DNA of 64,000 nucleotides from Caulobacter sp. (lineage in GTDB: Bacteria; Pseudomonadota; Alphaproteobacteria; Caulobacterales; Caulobacteraceae). Each line of letters begins with the position of its first letter. The stretch's first letter is position 1. The stretch lies in the NCBI GenBank assembly GCA_030678995.1, contig JAUXTQ010000011.1:50951-114950 (forward strand), given 5' to 3'. Shown piece after piece: positions 45,065 to 54,600 of the stretch. The notes beneath the pieces were generated by a model, which saw only the letters and a list, made by a program, of their open reading frames with translations, had not been told where the DNA came from and did no database searches. The position numbers were made by a program, and so were the translations under genes.

Positions 45065-45934
45065 ATGTCCCCCATGAGCGCAGACGGCTTTAGCAACGCT
45101 CCGCCCCCCGGCGCGGCGGCGGACTGGACCATCGACCAGGGCTGGGACGCCTATGCGCCGGCCGAACATCAGGTCTGGGACACCCTCTACGAACGCCAGG
45201 CGGCGCTGCTGCCCGGCTACGCCTGCGACGAATTCCTGCACGGCCTGGACGCCCTGGATCTGCACCGCGGCGGCATCCCCGACTTCCGCAAGATCAACGA
45301 GGACCTGAGGCGCCTGACCGGCTGGACGGTGGTCGCCGTGCCCGGCCTGGTCCCCGACGCGGTGTTCTTCGAGCACCTGGCCAACCGCCGCTTCCCCGCC
45401 GGCCAGTTCATTCGCCGGCCGGACCAGCTGGACTACCTGCGGGAGCCGGACATCTTCCACGATGTCTTCGGCCATGTGCCGATGCTCACCGACCCGGTGT
45501 TCGCCGACTACATGCAGGCCTATGGCGAGGGCGGCCTGCGCGCCGCCGGCCGGGGCCAGCTGCACAATCTGGCGCGGCTGTACTGGTACACGGTCGAGTT
45601 CGGCCTGCTGGAGACACCCAAGGGCCTGCGCATCTACGGCGCGGGCATCGTCTCCTCGCGCACCGAATCGATCTTCGCCCTCGACGACCCCTCGCCCAAC
45701 CGCATCGGGTTCGACCTCGAACGGCTGATGCGGACGCTCTACCGGATCGACGACTTCCAGCAGGTCTATTTCGTCATCCCGTCGCTGCAGGCCCTGCTCG
45801 ACGCGACGCTGCAGGACTTCGCCCCGATCTACGAGCGCCTCGCCGGCGCCAGCGACATCCCGATCGACGCGGTGCTGGAGAGCGACGCCGTCTTCACGCG
45901 GGGCACCCAGGCCTACGCGTTGAGCCGCGGCTAG
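45065..45934 (+). CDS. phhA: Phenylalanine 4-monooxygenase
   Basis: Hydroxylates phenylalanine to tyrosine with tetrahydropterin and Fe(II). The 289-residue protein has the iron ligands His132 and His137 (FHDVFGHVPML) and Glu178 (LYWYTVEFGLL). The pterin-contact segment LTGWTVVAVPGLVP lies near residue 85. ATG 45065 and ATG 45074 are both possible. No pterin carbinolamine dehydratase (phhB) is adjacent. It converges on astB across a paired-hairpin repeat. Confidence 0.96.
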   Translation: MSPMSADGFSNAPPPGAAADWTIDQGWDAYAPAEHQVWDTLYERQAALLPGYACDEFLHGLDALDLHRGGIPDFRKINEDLRRLTGWTVVAVPGLVPDAVFFEHLANRRFPAGQFIRRPDQLDYLREPDIFHDVFGHVPMLTDPVFADYMQAYGEGGLRAAGRGQLHNLARLYWYTVEFGLLETPKGLRIYGAGIVSSRTESIFALDDPSPNRIGFDLERLMRTLYRIDDFQQVYFVIPSLQALLDATLQDFAPIYERLAGASDIPIDAVLESDAVFTRGTQAYALSRG

Positions 45935-45937
45935 CGC

Positions 45938-46005
45938 GGGGACATGCACTTCAGTGCGTTTCCCCTTCTGGCAGGGGACACGTACCGAAGGCGGTACATG
46001 TCCCC
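45938..46005. repeat. Paired-hairpin repeat between phhA and astB
   Basis: Two hairpins with GGGGACA arms: an imperfect one (45938-45965) and GGGGACACGTACC (45974-45986) with GGTACATGTCCCC (45993-46005). The second is nearly identical to both hairpins at 62443-62518. Located between convergent genes, it could act as a two-way transcription terminator. Confidence 0.7.
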
Positions 46006-46014
46006 GCGCGGCGG

Positions 46015-47349
46015 CTATCGCTGGAACGGATAGAAGCCGCTGCCCAGGTCGAGGATCCCGGTCAGCTCGTCCAGCGCCCGGCGGCTCTCGATCAGCAGTT
46101 GCGGGTCGGCGAGGTCGGCGGGGCGCAGGCGGTCGCGGTAGTGGCTGCCCGCCCAGGCCGTCAGCTTGTCGTGCAGCACCGCGTCGAACCGCTGGGCCGG
46201 GTTGGTCGCCGCCAGCTCGGCCTCGGTCAGGACCACCCGCAACCGCAAGCAGGCCGGGCCGCCGCCGTTGCGCATGCTCTGGCGCACATCGACGTACTCG
46301 ACCCGGCCGATGGGCCCGTTGGACGTGATGGCGCGGTCGACCACCGCCCGGGCGGCCGGGGTGTCGGCCGTCTCGCCCGGGGCGATCAGGGTCAGCCGGT
46401 CCTCGCCGGGCAGGCCCACCAGCATCGAGTTGAACAGGTAGCTACCGATGGCGCCGGTCAGCGGCACGTCCGACGTGGCGATCTCCACGAACTGTGGCTC
46501 GAACCGGCCAGCCGCGGCGGCGCGGACGTCCGCCTGCATCGCCGCCGCGTCCTCGAACGCCGCCTCGTGATAGAAGAGGCAGTCCCTCGCCCCGACGCAG
46601 ACGACGTCGTTGTGGAACACCCCCGCGTCGATGGCGAACCGCGCCTGGCGGGCGAACACGGCACCGCCCGCGCCGTGGCGACGGGCGACGGCCTCGGAGG
46701 CCTGCAGGGTCTGGCGGGCGGGAAACCGTCCCTGCCAGGTCTCCCAGGCCTCGCGGCCCCAGGCGAACAGATTGACACCCGGCTCGCCATGATCGGCGCA
46801 GAGCCGCACGTGATTGGCGGCGCCCTCGTCGGCGAAATGCGGGGCGGCCGGTAGCGGATCGTGCACGGCGAACCGCGCCTCGTCGGGAAACAGCCGGCGC
46901 AGGGCGCGCGTCGTCTGCCCGCCTTCAAGGCTGCGATGCAGGTTGGTCAGAAGGTTGGCCGGAGTGAAGTGAACGCGTCCGTCGGCGGCGTCCGCGCTGG
47001 GCGTCACCGTCGCGGCGTTGGCGGCCCACATGGGCGAGGCTGAACAGGCGGTGTTGAGCAGCTCGGGCGCCTGCTTCGCGGCAGTTTCGATAACCGCCGC
47101 GTCCGTCCCGGCGAACCCGATGGCCCGCAGGAAGCCGACATCGGGCCGCTCGTGCGGCGGCAGGACGAACTGCGGCAGGCCGAGGTTAGCCATCAGCCGC
47201 ATCTTCGCCAGGCCCTCCAGCACCGCCGCGCGCGGATTCGAGGGATCGCCCTTGTTGTGCTCGCTGGCCAGGTTGCCTGGGGCGAGGCCGGCGAAGCTGT
47301 GGGTCGGTCCGACCAGCCCGTCGCAATTGGCTTCGACGGCCGAAGTCAC
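46015..47349 (-). CDS. astB: N-succinylarginine dihydrolase
   Basis: Second step of the arginine succinyltransferase pathway: succinylarginine to succinylornithine, CO2 and ammonia. The 444-residue protein carries CDGLVGPTHSFAGLAPGNLA at the N-terminus, a guanidine-modifying-fold signature, and VCVGARDCLFYHEAAFED with MRNGGGPACLRLRVVL near the active-site cysteine. It overlaps astD by four bases as the last gene of the operon astA-astD-astB. Confidence 0.95.
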   Translation of the reverse strand: MTSAVEANCDGLVGPTHSFAGLAPGNLASEHNKGDPSNPRAAVLEGLAKMRLMANLGLPQFVLPPHERPDVGFLRAIGFAGTDAAVIETAAKQAPELLNTACSASPMWAANAATVTPSADAADGRVHFTPANLLTNLHRSLEGGQTTRALRRLFPDEARFAVHDPLPAAPHFADEGAANHVRLCADHGEPGVNLFAWGREAWETWQGRFPARQTLQASEAVARRHGAGGAVFARQARFAIDAGVFHNDVVCVGARDCLFYHEAAFEDAAAMQADVRAAAAGRFEPQFVEIATSDVPLTGAIGSYLFNSMLVGLPGEDRLTLIAPGETADTPAARAVVDRAITSNGPIGRVEYVDVRQSMRNGGGPACLRLRVVLTEAELAATNPAQRFDAVLHDKLTAWAGSHYRDRLRPADLADPQLLIESRRALDELTGILDLGSGFYPFQR

Positions 47350-48800
47350 GCCCGCAACCCCTTGATCTCCCCAACCGTCTGCAACACCGCGTCGGCCTCG
47401 AAGCTGGCCACGGGATAGGCGCAGTAGTCGGCGGCGTAATAGGCGCTGGGGCGGTGGTTGCCGGAGGCGCCCAGGCCGCCGAACGGGGCCGAGCCGGCCG
47501 CGCCGGTGGTCGGGCGGTTCCAGTTGACGACGCCGGCGCGAATGCGCTGCAGGAAGCGCTCCCAGCGGGCAGGATCATCGCTGATCAGGCCGGCGCTGAG
47601 GCCGTAGCGGGTGGCGTTGGCCAGGGCCAGGGCCCCGTCGAAGGTCGCCGCCCGGCGGACCTGCAACACCGGGGCGAAGATCTCCTCGTCCGGCGTCTCG
47701 TGGTGGCTGACATCGATGATGCCCGGGGTGATGAAGGCCTCCGACAGGCCGTCGATGGCGCGAGCCGCACGGATCACCGTCCCTTCGAACAGGCCGGCGG
47801 CCTCGCGGGCCATGCGGCCGGCGCGAGCGGAGATCAGCGGGCCCATGAAGGGTTCCGGATCGCTGTTCCAGGCGCCGGCGACCAGCCGGTCCGACAGGGC
47901 CGCGACCGCCTCGACGACGGCCTCCCCCTCGTGGCCCTCGGGCACGATCAGGCGGCGGGCGCAGGAACAGCGCTGGCCGGTAGTGATGAAGGCCGACTGG
48001 ATGACCAGGGCGGCGGCGGCCTCAGGGTCCGTGACGTCCCAGACCACCAGCGGATTGTTGCCGCCCAGTTCCAGCGCCAGGATCACGTCCGGCCGGTCGG
48101 CGAACACCCGGCGGAAGTGGCTGCCGGCGGCGGCCGAGCCGGTGAACAGCAGGCCGTCGATCTCCTGCTCGATCAGGGCCGCGCCGGTCTCCCGGCCGCC
48201 CTGGACCAGATTGACCACGCCCGGCGGCAGGCCGGCCGCCTCGAGCGCCTCGACCAGCAGTTCGCCGGCCCAGGGGGTCTCTTCCGACGGCTTGAACACC
48301 ACGGTGTCGCCGGCCAGCAGCGCCGGGACGATGTGGCCATTGGGCAGGTGGCCGGGGAAGTTGAACGGGCCGAGCACGGCCATCACGCCATGGGCCCGGT
48401 GGCGCAGAACCGCGCGGCCGAACGGCATCGCCGTTTCCCTGATCCCCGTCCGCTCTTCGTAGGCGGCGATGGAGACATCGACCTTGCCCATCATCGAGCC
48501 GAGCTCGGCCTTCGTCTCCCACAGCGCCTTGCCGGTTTCCCGGCTGAGGGCCTCGGCAAAGGCGTCCTTTCGGGCGTCCAGCGCGGCCTTGTAGCGGCGC
48601 ATGGCGGCGATCCGTTCCTGGCGCGGCTGGTCAGACCAGTCCTGGAAGGCGGCCCGGGCGGCGGCCACGGCGGCGGTGACATCGTCCGGGGTAGCCGTCG
48701 CGGCTTGCCAGACCGGCTGGCCGGTCGCCGGATCAATCGACGTCAGGGCCGGGCCGTGACCGGATGACCAGACGCCGTTGATGTAAAGACCGCGGCTCAT
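47346..48800 (-). CDS. astD: Succinylglutamic semialdehyde dehydrogenase
   Basis: Oxidises succinylglutamate semialdehyde to succinylglutamate. From ATG 48800 (MSRGLYINGVWSSGHGPALT) it is 484 residues. The catalytic cysteine is in FITTGQRCSCARRL, the general base Glu in LALELGGNNPLVV, and the NAD site has GPFNFPGHLPNG. A longer frame to 48959 is translated from a repeat. It lies about 180 bases after the astA stop on the other side of that repeat. Confidence 0.95.
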   Translation of the reverse strand: MSRGLYINGVWSSGHGPALTSIDPATGQPVWQAATATPDDVTAAVAAARAAFQDWSDQPRQERIAAMRRYKAALDARKDAFAEALSRETGKALWETKAELGSMMGKVDVSIAAYEERTGIRETAMPFGRAVLRHRAHGVMAVLGPFNFPGHLPNGHIVPALLAGDTVVFKPSEETPWAGELLVEALEAAGLPPGVVNLVQGGRETGAALIEQEIDGLLFTGSAAAGSHFRRVFADRPDVILALELGGNNPLVVWDVTDPEAAAALVIQSAFITTGQRCSCARRLIVPEGHEGEAVVEAVAALSDRLVAGAWNSDPEPFMGPLISARAGRMAREAAGLFEGTVIRAARAIDGLSEAFITPGIIDVSHHETPDEEIFAPVLQVRRAATFDGALALANATRYGLSAGLISDDPARWERFLQRIRAGVVNWNRPTTGAAGSAPFGGLGASGNHRPSAYYAADYCAYPVASFEADAVLQTVGEIKGLRA

Positions 48801-48804
48801 CGCC

Positions 48805-48980
48805 AAGCTCCGCCTGAAAACCCTTCCCCCTTGATGGGGGAAGGGTTGGGTTGGGGGTGACGCGGCTGATCGGAGGAGTCGCGGGACCAAGTGGCCGTCA
48901 CGTGGACCCAGCCCCTTTCTGAGCCCGGGGACCACCCCCATCCCCGGCCCCTCCCCCATCGAGGGGGAAGGGAGAAGAGC
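48805..48980. repeat. Palindromic repeat between astA and astD
   Basis: CCTTCCCCCTTGATGGGGGAAGG at the left and TCCCCCATCGAGGGGGAAGGG at the right flank about 120 bases. It lies between two co-directional operon genes. Confidence 0.6.
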
Positions 48981-48984
48981 GTCG

Positions 48985-49989
48985 TCATGCCTTCACCTTC
49001 ACCAGATCGCCCTCGCGCACGCCGAGCACCTCCGCCGCTTGTCGGGACAGCACCGCCGTCTCGCCGTCGACCAGCACCGGCGCCCGGACGGCGCGGAACC
49101 GGGCGATGTCATGGGTCGAGACCAGCGCCTCCTCGCCGAAGGCGTCTTCACCCAGCCTGACGGTCAGGCGCTTCGCCTCTTTCACCGTGTGAATCTCATC
49201 GCGCGGCGCGCCCATGGTCGGGCCGGCGTCGAACAGGTCGACCAGGCCCTGGTAGCGGAAGCCCTCGCGCTCCAGCATGGCGCGGGCGGCCTCGCCGTCG
49301 CGGTGGACCCGGCCCACGGCCTTGCGCGCGGCTTCGGGCAGTAGGCCCGTGTAGATCGGATGGCGCGGCGACAGGTCGAGGATGAACTGGCCGTTGGTCG
49401 AGGCGCTCATCCGGTCGGCCTCGTCGAAGGGCAGGTTGAAGAACTTGCTCGCCACGTGATCCCAGAAGGGGCAGGCGCCGTCCTCGTCGAACCAGCCGCG
49501 CAGTTCGGCCAGCACCATCTCGGCGAACCGCTGCGGCTCGATGCCGATCAGCATGTAGCGCGACTGGGCCAGCAGCCGCCCGGCGCCGCCCTTGCGCTTT
49601 TCGGGACGCAGGAACAGCGAGCCGACCTCGGACCAGCCGGCGCATTCGTTGACCAGCACCAGGGCCTGGTGGTCGAAGCGCATCTCCAGCGTCGGCGAGG
49701 ACTGGGCCAGGGTAACGACCCGGAACGAGAAGAACGGCCGCTTGAGACCCACACTGGCCTTGACCCCGGCGACGCCGTCGATGGCGCCGGTCTCGGAATC
49801 CTCCAGCATCAGGGTGTACCAGGCCTCCGGCGGAGCGACCGCGCCGGAGAAGCTGGCCTGAGACAGGTCCAGACGCGCGCGCAGGGTCGGCTCGTCCTCG
49901 GGCAGGCTGGTGAAGCCGCGCCCGGACAGGACCGCGAGCTCCATCAACGCCGGATAGTCGGCGGGGACGGCGGGACGAACGACCAGCAT
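48985..49989 (-). CDS. astA: Arginine N-succinyltransferase
   Basis: First step of the pathway: succinyl-CoA plus arginine. From ATG 49989 (MLVVRPAVPADYPALMELAV) it is 334 residues, with the family stretches FFSFRVVTLAQSSPTLEMRF, ECAGWSEVGSLFLRPEKRKG, and DGACPFWDHVASKFFNLPFD. A TTG one codon earlier is possible. Its ATG overlaps the stop of the M20 hydrolase by ATGA. Confidence 0.95.
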   Translation of the reverse strand: MLVVRPAVPADYPALMELAVLSGRGFTSLPEDEPTLRARLDLSQASFSGAVAPPEAWYTLMLEDSETGAIDGVAGVKASVGLKRPFFSFRVVTLAQSSPTLEMRFDHQALVLVNECAGWSEVGSLFLRPEKRKGGAGRLLAQSRYMLIGIEPQRFAEMVLAELRGWFDEDGACPFWDHVASKFFNLPFDEADRMSASTNGQFILDLSPRHPIYTGLLPEAARKAVGRVHRDGEAARAMLEREGFRYQGLVDLFDAGPTMGAPRDEIHTVKEAKRLTVRLGEDAFGEEALVSTHDIARFRAVRAPVLVDGETAVLSRQAAEVLGVREGDLVKVKA

Positions 49990-51239
49990 CAACGGGACTC
50001 CATCAGGGCGCGGATGCCCCGTGCGTCGATCTCGCCCGACGCCAGTTTCATCAGGATCAGGGCCGACAGCTGCGCCCGTTCGGCGAAGCTGCCCGGCCAG
50101 GCGAACTCGGTCTCGCTGTGGATATCGCCGCCGCGCACGCCCAGGGTATCAACATTGGGCAGGCCCACGGCGAACAGGTTGTTGCCCTCGCAGACGCCGC
50201 CGGACGGCTTCCAGGCGATCGCCTGGCCGAGCAGGCCGCCGACCTCCTTCACCTTGCCGAACAGCTCGGTCTGGGCGGCGTTGAACGGCTTGGCCGCGCG
50301 GGTGATCCCGCCGTGCAGGCTAACGGTGAGGCCCTCGCCCTCCCCGGTCTTCATCGCCTCGGCGATGCCGGCTTCCAGCCAGGCGGCGGCCAGGGCGTCG
50401 GGGAAGCGGACGTTGAACCGCACCACGGCGATGTCGGGCACCACGTTCAGCGGCGAGCCGCCGTCGATCTTCGCCACATTCAGGGTCACGCCATCGCGGC
50501 GGTTGTTCAGGCCGTCCAGCGCCCCGGCGATGCGGGCGGCGGCGGTGATGGCGTTGCGGCCTTCGTTGAAGGCCCGGCCAGCGTGGGCGGTCTTGCCGGT
50601 GACGCGAACGTGGAAGTTGCCCGAGCCTTTGCGTTCGCTGGCCAGGGTGCCATCGGGCAGCATGGAGGGCTCATAGGTCAGGCCCACATGGCCCAGCCGA
50701 CCGAACTCGGCGAGAACCGGCGCGGAAGCCAGCGACCCGATCTCCTCATCCGGCGACAGCAGCACGCGGTAGCCGACCTTGTCGGCGTCGGCATGCGTCT
50801 CGAAGGCCTGCAGGGCGGCGAGGATCACGCTGATGCCGCCCTTCATGTCGGCGATGCCCGGGCCGTTCAGGGCGCCGTCGGGGCGGGCGAAAACCGTCTG
50901 GAAGCGGCTCTCGGCGGGATAGACGGTGTCGTAGTGGCCGGTCAGGACCGCCTGCACCGGCGCCTGCGGCCGCACGGTGACGGCGATGGCCGGGGTATGG
51001 GCCTGTTCCTTCTCGCGGCCGTCGGCGCCGATTTCGATCGACGAGGCCAGCGGCCGCTGGACCAGCTCACCGGGCAGGACGGCGAAGGCGTCGCTGAGGA
51101 TGCCAAACGTGGTTTCGAGCCCCGCCAGATTGCGGCTGCCCGAGTTGACCGCGCACCAGCCGACCGCGCGGTCGACGATCATCGACCCCTGGTCGCCAAG
51201 GGTATCCAGAACAGCTTTCTCTTCCGGTGACAGGCGCAT
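49989..51239 (-). CDS. M20-family metallohydrolase of the ast operon
   Basis: A 416-residue zinc hydrolase from ATG 51239 (MRLSPEEKAVLDTLGDQGSM). Metal-binding segments are LTGHYDTVYP (His, Asp), NGPGIADMKGGISV (Asp), LLSPDEEIGSLAS (Glu-Glu) and the last His in VRGGDIHSETEFAWPGS. It resembles carboxypeptidase G2/acetylornithine deacetylase. Operon position suggests a role in releasing succinate from succinylglutamate or succinylornithine, a step for which astE and astC are missing here. That role is inference. Confidence 0.85.
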   Translation of the reverse strand: MRLSPEEKAVLDTLGDQGSMIVDRAVGWCAVNSGSRNLAGLETTFGILSDAFAVLPGELVQRPLASSIEIGADGREKEQAHTPAIAVTVRPQAPVQAVLTGHYDTVYPAESRFQTVFARPDGALNGPGIADMKGGISVILAALQAFETHADADKVGYRVLLSPDEEIGSLASAPVLAEFGRLGHVGLTYEPSMLPDGTLASERKGSGNFHVRVTGKTAHAGRAFNEGRNAITAAARIAGALDGLNNRRDGVTLNVAKIDGGSPLNVVPDIAVVRFNVRFPDALAAAWLEAGIAEAMKTGEGEGLTVSLHGGITRAAKPFNAAQTELFGKVKEVGGLLGQAIAWKPSGGVCEGNNLFAVGLPNVDTLGVRGGDIHSETEFAWPGSFAERAQLSALILMKLASGEIDARGIRALMESR

Positions 51240-51396
51240 CGGCGGGCTCAATCCAGCTTTACCGACGCCATTGCCGCGGACGAGTGTCGACGCGTGTTTC
51301 GTGAAAGCGACCCGCCGGAATGGCGCAAGACGGGAGTCGCCGAACGCCATCTTCCTAGCCGAGGGCCGACGAAAGGTGAACCCCGCGCGCGCCTTG

Positions 51397-51630
51397 CTAG
51401 CGATCCGGCTTCCAGCTTCGGAAAATGAACAGCAGGCCCAAGGCGAGCGCGATGAATGCGACGGCGGCCGGTACAGCACACGCCAGATGGTCCAGAAGAC
51501 CCACGGTCTCGGGGTGATAGGTCTGGTTGATGCCCAGCACGCCGTACTTGCCGACCGCGTACACCGCCGCCAGCGCGGCGGCGACCAGGCTCAGGACTCC
51601 CGCCAGCAGTCTTCTTCCCCGCAGGCCCAT
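51397..51630 (-). CDS. Small two-helix membrane protein downstream of tamB
   Basis: A 77-residue protein from ATG 51630, one base after the tamB stop. It has hydrophobic segments at about 9-26 (AGVLSLVAAALAAVYAVG) and about 50-70 (AVPAAVAFIALALGLLFIFR). Probably translated with tamB. No family is recognised. Confidence 0.65.
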   Translation of the reverse strand: MGLRGRRLLAGVLSLVAAALAAVYAVGKYGVLGINQTYHPETVGLLDHLACAVPAAVAFIALALGLLFIFRSWKPDR

Positions 51631-51631
51631 C

Positions 51632-54600
51632 TCAGTAGTCCCGCCGCCAGCGCATCGACAGCTTGCCGCCGCCCTCGCCCTGCAGGCGCGAGATGATCGA
51701 CAGGTTGCGGCGCACCCGCCACTCCACCTGAGCCGCCGGGCCGTCGCGGCCGCCGCCGATAATCTCGAGGTAGACGTCGTCGGTAAGGTACTTGCCGCCG
51801 GCGATGGTCAAGGCCCCCGCCGCCCCGCCGCCGGCGAAGACCAGCCGGTCGAGGCCGGCGAAGTTCTTCAGGTTACCGATGACGTCGAAGCCGCCGCCGC
51901 CGGCCAGGGCCGCCAGCGCCGAGGCCAGCTGCGCCGCCTCCAGCGGCGACAGCTGCGAGGCGGAGGTCCCGAACAGCACCCGCGACAACACCTCGTCGTT
52001 GGGCAGGACCGGGCTGGAGGTCAGGGTGATCTCCGGCTTGGCCGCCGTGCCCCGCACCCGGATCACCGCCGTCAGGGAGGGATCGTCGCGGGTCGCGGTC
52101 AGGTCCAGGCGAATGCGGTCCGGCGAGCTGGCCAGATAGACCACGCCGCGCGGATCGAACTCGAAGCGCTTGCCGGCGAAGTCGTACTCGCCGCGCACGA
52201 TGCGGGCCGTGCCGCTGAGGATCGGCCTCGCGGACGTGCCGCCCACATGGGCGTCGAGCGACATTTCCGCGTCCAGGCCCCGCCCCTCGATGAAGATGCC
52301 GCGCTCGGCCTTGAGGGTGACGTCCAGGGCAATGGTCAGGCCACGCGACGGCTCGGCCAGCACCTCGGCCTCGCCGTAGTCGGGCTTGTTGATCTCGATC
52401 ACCTCCATCGGCACGACCCCGCGAGGGGTCGGCGGATTGGCCGCCACGGTGGCGCGGTCGACCAGCAGGGCGCCGGTGATCTGGACCTTGCCGTCGGCGG
52501 CGCGGTTGATGGTGGCCTGGCCGGAGGCGGTGGCCGTCATGGCGTCGTTCTCGATCAACCGGAAGGTCTGCAGGAACAGGCGGAACGTGCTGACCCCGTC
52601 GCGCAGCAGACTGATGCGGCCGCCGCCGGTCAGCTTGCCGCCCCGGCCGTCCACAGCGCTGAAATCCGACACGTCGATGGCCTTGTCGGCAAGATCGGCC
52701 TTGAGCGTGAGCTCCTTCAGCTTCAGGCCGATGACCCCGTCCTCGAAGCCGCCGCCACTGAGGGACGCCTTGCCCTCGAGGCGCGGGTCGGCGAGGTCGC
52801 CGCCGATGGTCCCGGCCATCGAGACATTGCCCGACAGGGTGCGCTCGCCGCCGATCAGCAGGTCCCACAGCGGCTTGATCTCGCCGTCGGCGGAAAAGCG
52901 CCCGCTCATCGGCCGCTGGCGGGCGACCGCCAGGCGCAACGGGGCCGCCGAGGCCTCCACCGGCAGGTTGAGCACCAGTTCCGACCGCAGGCCGCCGGCG
53001 TTGGTGGCGGTGGCGTTGATGGCCAGCATCTGATCGTTGAGCGTCGCCTTGACCTCGCTGTTGACCGAGACCGACTTGCCGGAGCCCCGCGCCCGCGCGT
53101 CGCGCAGACTGGCGTCCAGCGAGCCCTCCAGGCGATTGCCACGGCCCTGCAGGGTCAACTCCCCGTCGAAAACGCCGGACAGGTCCTCGTTGAGCGCGCC
53201 CAGGGAGACGCCGGTCAGGCTGGCGCGCAGACTGGCGGCCTCGCCGTCCAGGCGGGCGGTGATGGCCGCCCGGCCGCCCTCGACGTCGAGTTTGAGGTCG
53301 GCGAAACGCTCGCCATCGCCAAAGCCGATGCGGGCGGCCTCGAGCGTCTTGAAGTCGGCGCTGCCGAAGCGGCCCTCGCCTTCCAGCGCCAGGCCCATGC
53401 CTTCGCCCCGCTGGGCGAAGAAGCCGCCGCCCTTGAACCGCCAGGCGTTGGCGCCATAGGCCCCGCGGCCGTCCAGGGCGATCGGAAGACGCTCGAGCGG
53501 GCCGTCGCCGGTCAGGGTCAGCGCGCTGAACCGCAAGCCGCTGGCCCCGCGCAGGGCTGCGTTCTTGCCCGACAGATTGAGGGTCGCCCGGGCTCCACCG
53601 GAGGCGTCCACGATGCGCACTGTCCCGCCCAGCGAGCCTTCGGTGAGGATCGCCCCCGGACCGATGGCCAGGGTCAGGTCGGCCGTCGAGGGTCGCCCGC
53701 GGCGCAGGGCCAGGTCGCCTTTCGCCTGAACGCCCCCGGCATCGGCGTCGAGGCCGGTCAGGTCCAGGCCGCCCTCGGCGAAGCGGAAGGCGGTGCGGCC
53801 CCGGGCCGGGCCGTACTGGCTGCCGGCGGTGACGGCCAGGGCTCCGTCGGTGCCACCCGGTCCGCGCAGGAAGCTGAGGATTACATGGGCGTTGGTCAGG
53901 GTCAGCCGTGGGACCTCGACGGTGGCGAAATCGGCGATCAGGTCGGCGCGGGGTGAGCGGATGGTCCCGGTGATGGCCCCGGTCCCCTTCGCGTCGCCGG
54001 AGAGTTCCACAGGTCCCGCCCGGAAAGGTCCCTGGGCCTTCCAGTCGAGGGACAGCTTCAGCGCCCCCGCGGGTCCGACCAAGCCGGCGGTGCGGGCCGA
54101 ACCTCGCAGGCCGTCCAGTTCGGCGGACTGGATGGCGAACCTGCCGGCCTGATAGTCCGCCTTGCCCTTCAGCCGGGGCGAGCCGCCCAGCAGCCGGTCG
54201 AGTTCTGCATATCCGGTGGCGAAGCCGGCGCCTTTGGCGTCGACGGTGACGGTCCAAGGCTTGCCGCGCTCGCCCTGGGACGCCGACCAGGCGGCGGTCG
54301 CCCGGCCGTTGGCTCCGACCCGGGCCGCCTTGAGGTTGGTCAGGACGGCATCGCCCTTGAAGGACAGGCCGCCCAGCAGGGTCCGTTCGCCGGTGGCGTC
54401 GAGGGTCAGGCCCGCGCCCGTTCCCCGGATCCGCCGCAACAGATGGCGACCGTCGCCCAGGCGGGCGTAGATCACCTCGGCGCGCGGGCGGGCTCCCAGC
54501 AGTGCGGCGACATAGCTCGACCCCGTTCCGCCCTCGCCGGCGAGGGTCGATTCGACCACCAGCTCGCCCTTGCGGCGCGTCACCTTGACCGGTCCCGAGA

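Noticed and set aside
51527..53956. Plus-strand 809-codon open frame opposite tamB
   Set aside because: Composition-driven shadow of tamB with repetitive Gly/Ala/Arg/Gln sequence.
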